From JACDHQ01 sp036401195 (GTDB lineage Bacteria; Gemmatimonadota; Gemmatimonadetes; Gemmatimonadales; Gemmatimonadaceae): a stretch of 28,159 nucleotides of DNA. The notes beneath the pieces are model-generated. The model searched no databases, was not told where the DNA came from, and was given only the letters and a program-made list of their open reading frames with translations. The stretch spans positions 1 to 28,159 of the forward strand of contig DASWVQ010000281.1 of assembly GCA_036401195.1 (NCBI GenBank), given 5' to 3'. The position numbers were made by a program, and so were the translations under genes. Shown in pieces: positions 25,748 to 28,159 of this stretch (within the stretch, counting starts at the first letter, position 1; the number at the start of each line of letters is the position of its first letter).

Positions 25748-26203
25748 GTGAAGGACGAGCTGCAACGTGTTGTGATTGAACAGCTTGACGGCGTCCAGAT
25801 GGACCTCGTCGAGATGCGGCACGGGGGGACGAAGAATCGTCCGGTCCTGGAGGTGCGAGTGGATCGTCGTGACGGCGCGAATGTCACGGTCGACGACTGC
25901 GCCCGGGCATCCCGGGCCATCGAGGCGCGGCTGGACGGGAGCGATCTCGTTTCGCCGCGCTATGTGCTCCAGGTCTCATCGCCGGGCGATCGGCCGCTCC
26001 GCAACGCTGCGGAGTGGCGCCGGTTCGTCGGGCGGTGGGCGAACGTGCTGAGCCCCGCGCTCGACGGCCGCCTGGAGGGAAAGATCGTCGCCGTGGATGG
26101 GGAGGAGGGGAGCGAGCAGGTCGTCCTCCAGCCCGCCCGCGGCCCGGAACGGCGCGTTGCGCTGGCTGACGTCAAGGAGGCGCGGCTGGCGTTTCATATT
26201 TAG
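25748..26203 (+). CDS. rimP: ribosome maturation factor RimP
   Basis: RimP helps assemble the 30S subunit. The 151-residue product has the family layout: N-terminal KDELQRVVIEQLDGVQMDLVEM, the NRPVLEVRVDRRDGANVTVDDCARASRAIEARLD core, VSSPGDRPL, and the C-terminal SH3-like domain with KIVAVDG and RVALADVKEARLAF. In most relatives the motif reads VSSPG-x-D/E-RPL; here one residue before the acid is missing. The reading frame is intact. GTG 25748 gives the standard length; upstream in-frame codons come from the leader hairpin and are not coding. It is followed 38 bases later by nusA, the conserved order in most bacteria. Confidence 0.93.
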   Translation: MKDELQRVVIEQLDGVQMDLVEMRHGGTKNRPVLEVRVDRRDGANVTVDDCARASRAIEARLDGSDLVSPRYVLQVSSPGDRPLRNAAEWRRFVGRWANVLSPALDGRLEGKIVAVDGEEGSEQVVLQPARGPERRVALADVKEARLAFHI

Positions 26204-26241
26204 AACGGGGCGGTTCGCCGCCAACTGCAACGGAGACGTGG

Positions 26242-27588
26242 ATGGTCAGTTCGGCAGAGATCCTGACTGCGGTGCGGGAGTTGTCCAACACCAAGCAGCT
26301 CGACCGCGCGGAGCTCGTGGAGCTCCTCACGGACGGGATCATGGCGGCCCTCGCCAAGAAGTACGGGCCGAACGTCCAGGCCGAGGTCACCTTCGATGAA
26401 GGGAAGGGCGGCATCGACATCGTCCGCCTCCAGACGGTCGTGGAGGCCGTCGAGGATCCCAGTCGCGAGATCGCCCTCGAGGACGCCCGCGCGGAGGATG
26501 AGGGGTTCGAGGTCGGCGACGTGATGGAGACCAAGATCGACTTCGCCGAGTTCGGGCGCGCGGCCGTCATGGCCGCCAAGCAGCGCATCGTGCAGCGCGT
26601 GCGCGAGGGCGAGCGCTCCAAGATCCGCGACGAGTTCTCGACGCGCGTGGGGGAGCTCCTCTCCGGCGAGGTCCAGCAGATCGAGCGCGGGAAGCTCGTG
26701 ATCATGCTGAACAAGCTCCGCGAGGCCGAGGCGATCATCCCGTACCGCGAGCAGAATCACCGCGAGCACTTCCACCAGGGAGAGCCGATCCGCGCGGTGC
26801 TGAAGCGCGTCGAGGAGACCCCCAAGGGGCCGCGCCTCATCTTCAGCCGCGCCGACCCGCTCTTCGTGCAGGCGCTCTTCAAGCTCGAGGTGCCCGAGAT
26901 CCAGCAGGGGATCGTGGAGGTCCGCGCCGCCGCCCGCGAGGTGGGCAGCCGCACCAAGATCGCCGTCTTCTCCCGCGACGACGCCATCGATCCCGTGGGC
27001 GCCTGCGTGGGCCTGAAGGGCTCGCGCGTGCAGGCCGTGGTGAACGAGCTGGGGGGGGAGCGCATCGACATCGTCCCCTGGTCGAACGACCCGGAGCGCT
27101 TCGCCAAGATGGCGCTCGCCCCGGCGCGCGTCGCCCGCGTCTTCAGCGACGCGGCCAACCGCACGATCCAGGCGGTGGTGGACGAGGACCAGCTCTCGCT
27201 CGCGATCGGCCGCAACGGCCAGAACGTGCGCCTGGCCTCGGAGCTCACCGGCTGGAAGATCGACCTCTACTCGAGCCGCGAGTGGCTGGAGCGCGGCGGC
27301 GACGCCGCCCTCTTCGCCCCCCTCCCGGGCGAGGAAGCGGCGGAGGAGCAGGAGGTGTCGCTCACCGAGATCGGCGTCGACCCGGCGGTCGTGGCGGTGC
27401 TGGAGGAGGCGGGCTATCGCACCTTCAACGACATCATCGACCTCGAGCGCGACGACTTCCTCCGACTGCCGGGGATCGCGCCGCAGGAGGCCGACCGGCT
27501 CATGGCGCTCATCGACGAGCTCACCACGGAAGACGCGGGCGAGAACGGCGGCGACGCCACCGCGGGCGACGAGCCGGCGGGGGGATGA
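26242..27588 (+). CDS. nusA: transcription termination/antitermination factor NusA
   Basis: NusA binds RNA polymerase and promotes pausing and hairpin-dependent termination, and takes part in antitermination. The 448-residue protein has the RNAP-binding N-terminal domain (about 1-130), an S1 domain (about 136-200), KH1 with GACVGLKGSRVQAVVNELGG (253-272), KH2 with AIGRNGQNVRLASELTGWKI (321-340), and one C-terminal helix-hairpin-helix region (about 375-427, DFLRLPGIAPQEADRLMAL) resembling an E. coli-type acidic repeat. ATG 26242 follows CGGAGACG. Its stop overlaps the next start (ATGA). In E. coli NusA represses its own operon through leader terminators; the terminator in this leader makes similar control plausible. 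Confidence 0.96.
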   Translation: MVSSAEILTAVRELSNTKQLDRAELVELLTDGIMAALAKKYGPNVQAEVTFDEGKGGIDIVRLQTVVEAVEDPSREIALEDARAEDEGFEVGDVMETKIDFAEFGRAAVMAAKQRIVQRVREGERSKIRDEFSTRVGELLSGEVQQIERGKLVIMLNKLREAEAIIPYREQNHREHFHQGEPIRAVLKRVEETPKGPRLIFSRADPLFVQALFKLEVPEIQQGIVEVRAAAREVGSRTKIAVFSRDDAIDPVGACVGLKGSRVQAVVNELGGERIDIVPWSNDPERFAKMALAPARVARVFSDAANRTIQAVVDEDQLSLAIGRNGQNVRLASELTGWKIDLYSSREWLERGGDAALFAPLPGEEAAEEQEVSLTEIGVDPAVVAVLEEAGYRTFNDIIDLERDDFLRLPGIAPQEADRLMALIDELTTEDAGENGGDATAGDEPAGG

Positions 27589-27932
27589 ACGAAGTCACCC
27601 GGCAGCGGGTACTGGGACTCGTCGGCCTCGGCCTCCGTTCGCGGGGCGCCGTCGTCGGCGTGCAGCAGGTGCGGGACGCGGCGATCAAGGGCAAGCTGGC
27701 CTACGCGGTGGTTGCCACCGACGCCGCGACGAACAGTCTGGACAAGGTGCTCCCGCTGCTGAAGGCGAGGGGCATCCGGCACGTGCAGGACATCCCGGCG
27801 GAGGAGCTGGGCGCCCTTGCGGGGCGCACCGCCACCGCGGTCATCGGGATCGTGGACAGGAATCTCGCGCGCGGCATCCGCGCGCTCGTGGAGTCGGCCC
27901 CGGACGATGGGGCACATAGGAGGGGTGTTTGA
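27585..27932 (+). CDS. ribosomal L7Ae-like RNA-binding protein (YlxQ type)
   Basis: A small kink-turn RNA-binding protein of the L7Ae/L30e fold. The 115-residue product has RVLGLVGLGLRSRGAVVGVQQVRDAAIKGKLAYAVVATDAATNSLDKVLPLLKARGI, the usual nucleic-acid-binding surface followed by the IRHVQDIPAEELGALAG turn and AVIGIVDRNLARGI. In Firmicutes this gene (ylxQ) follows ylxR between nusA and infB. Here ylxR (DUF448) is absent and the L7Ae gene joins nusA directly by an ATGA overlap. Its stop overlaps the infB TTG start. The RNA target in bacteria is not clear. Confidence 0.85.
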   Translation: MNEVTRQRVLGLVGLGLRSRGAVVGVQQVRDAAIKGKLAYAVVATDAATNSLDKVLPLLKARGIRHVQDIPAEELGALAGRTATAVIGIVDRNLARGIRALVESAPDDGAHRRGV

Positions 27933-28159
27933 GCAAGCTTCGCGTGCACGACATGGCTGGCGAGTTCGGGGTTTCCGCCGACGAGGTGATGTCGCTGCTT
28001 CGTCAGATGGACGTTCCGGTGCGCAGCCACATGAGTCTGCTCACCGATGACCAGGTCGCGCGGGTGCGCGCGCGCTGGGAGCGGGAGAAGCGCGCTCGCG
28101 CCGAAAAGGCCGCGGCGCCGCCGGCCGCTCCGCCGCGCCGCCGTCGCGGCACCGCCAAG
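27929..28159 (+). CDS. infB: translation initiation factor IF-2, N-terminal part (3' truncated by window edge)
   Basis: IF-2 is the GTPase that brings initiator fMet-tRNA to the ribosome. Only 77 codons are present. The start reads SKLRVHDMAGEFGVSADEVMSLLRQMDVPVRSHMSLLTDDQVARVRARW, the IF2 N-terminal domain, followed by a basic, Ala/Pro/Arg-rich linker typical of the region before the GTPase core. The start is TTG at 27929, overlapping the L7Ae stop as TTGA, with AGGAGG at 27918-27923 five bases upstream. The GTPase domain lies beyond the window, so completeness cannot be judged. Confidence 0.92.
   Translation, partial: MSKLRVHDMAGEFGVSADEVMSLLRQMDVPVRSHMSLLTDDQVARVRARWEREKRARAEKAAAPPAAPPRRRRGTAK

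Overview
The window is a compact, very GC-rich bacterial chromosome segment made almost entirely of conserved housekeeping genes. No phage, plasmid, transposase, CRISPR array or rRNA/tRNA gene was seen. The gene mix fits Gemmatimonadota or a close relative: BshA-type bacillithiol glycosyltransferase, a kinase fused to a TolB/FlgO-like domain and TPRs, the alternative GlmU-type sugar nucleotidyltransferase more familiar from Bacteroidota, complete gatCAB, and a CIRCE-controlled groESL. The taxon is an inference from gene content, not an identification (about 60% sure).

Layout. (1) 1-3849, plus strand: miaA 3' end, bshA, uppP, birA and coaX form a tight run of tRNA modification, bacillithiol, cell-wall lipid-carrier and cofactor genes. 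(2) 3850-6220: groES-groEL behind a sigma70-type promoter whose start region carries a perfect CIRCE operator, closed by a strong intrinsic terminator. (3) 6429-8723: a soluble Ser/Thr kinase with TPRs, convergent with (4) 12615-8778, minus strand: roadblock/LC7 protein, stand-alone receiver, ManC-type guanylyltransferase, GlmU-like protein and metallo-beta-lactamase hydrolase, spaced as one operon. A REP-like hairpin lies between the convergent units. (5) 12776-21405, plus strand: lipoprotein, serS, orphan histidine kinase, pcrA/uvrD and gatC-gatA-gatB. (6) 23227-21363, minus strand: a membrane-anchored coiled-coil protein, a small membrane protein and a zinc-dependent phospholipase C-like protein. 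(7) A 377-base divergent intergenic region with a perfect 25-bp inverted repeat built on a GCTGGTC heptamer. (8) 23605-25634: murA with Asp at the usual catalytic-Cys position, and a YfiH/PgeF-family gene that seems to start with CTG. (9) 25631-28159: rimP-nusA-L7Ae-infB (infB cut by the window end), whose leader carries a complete intrinsic terminator between its best promoter and the first gene.

Translational coupling is pervasive. Ten gene junctions use a 4-base NTGA stop/start overlap, with examples for GTG, ATG, TTG and, by inference, CTG starts; one more uses TGATG. The points most worth a second look are the terminator in the rimP-nusA-infB leader (possible NusA-linked attenuation), the signalling plus sugar-nucleotide operon, the Cys-to-Asp MurA, and the heptamer-based inverted repeat.
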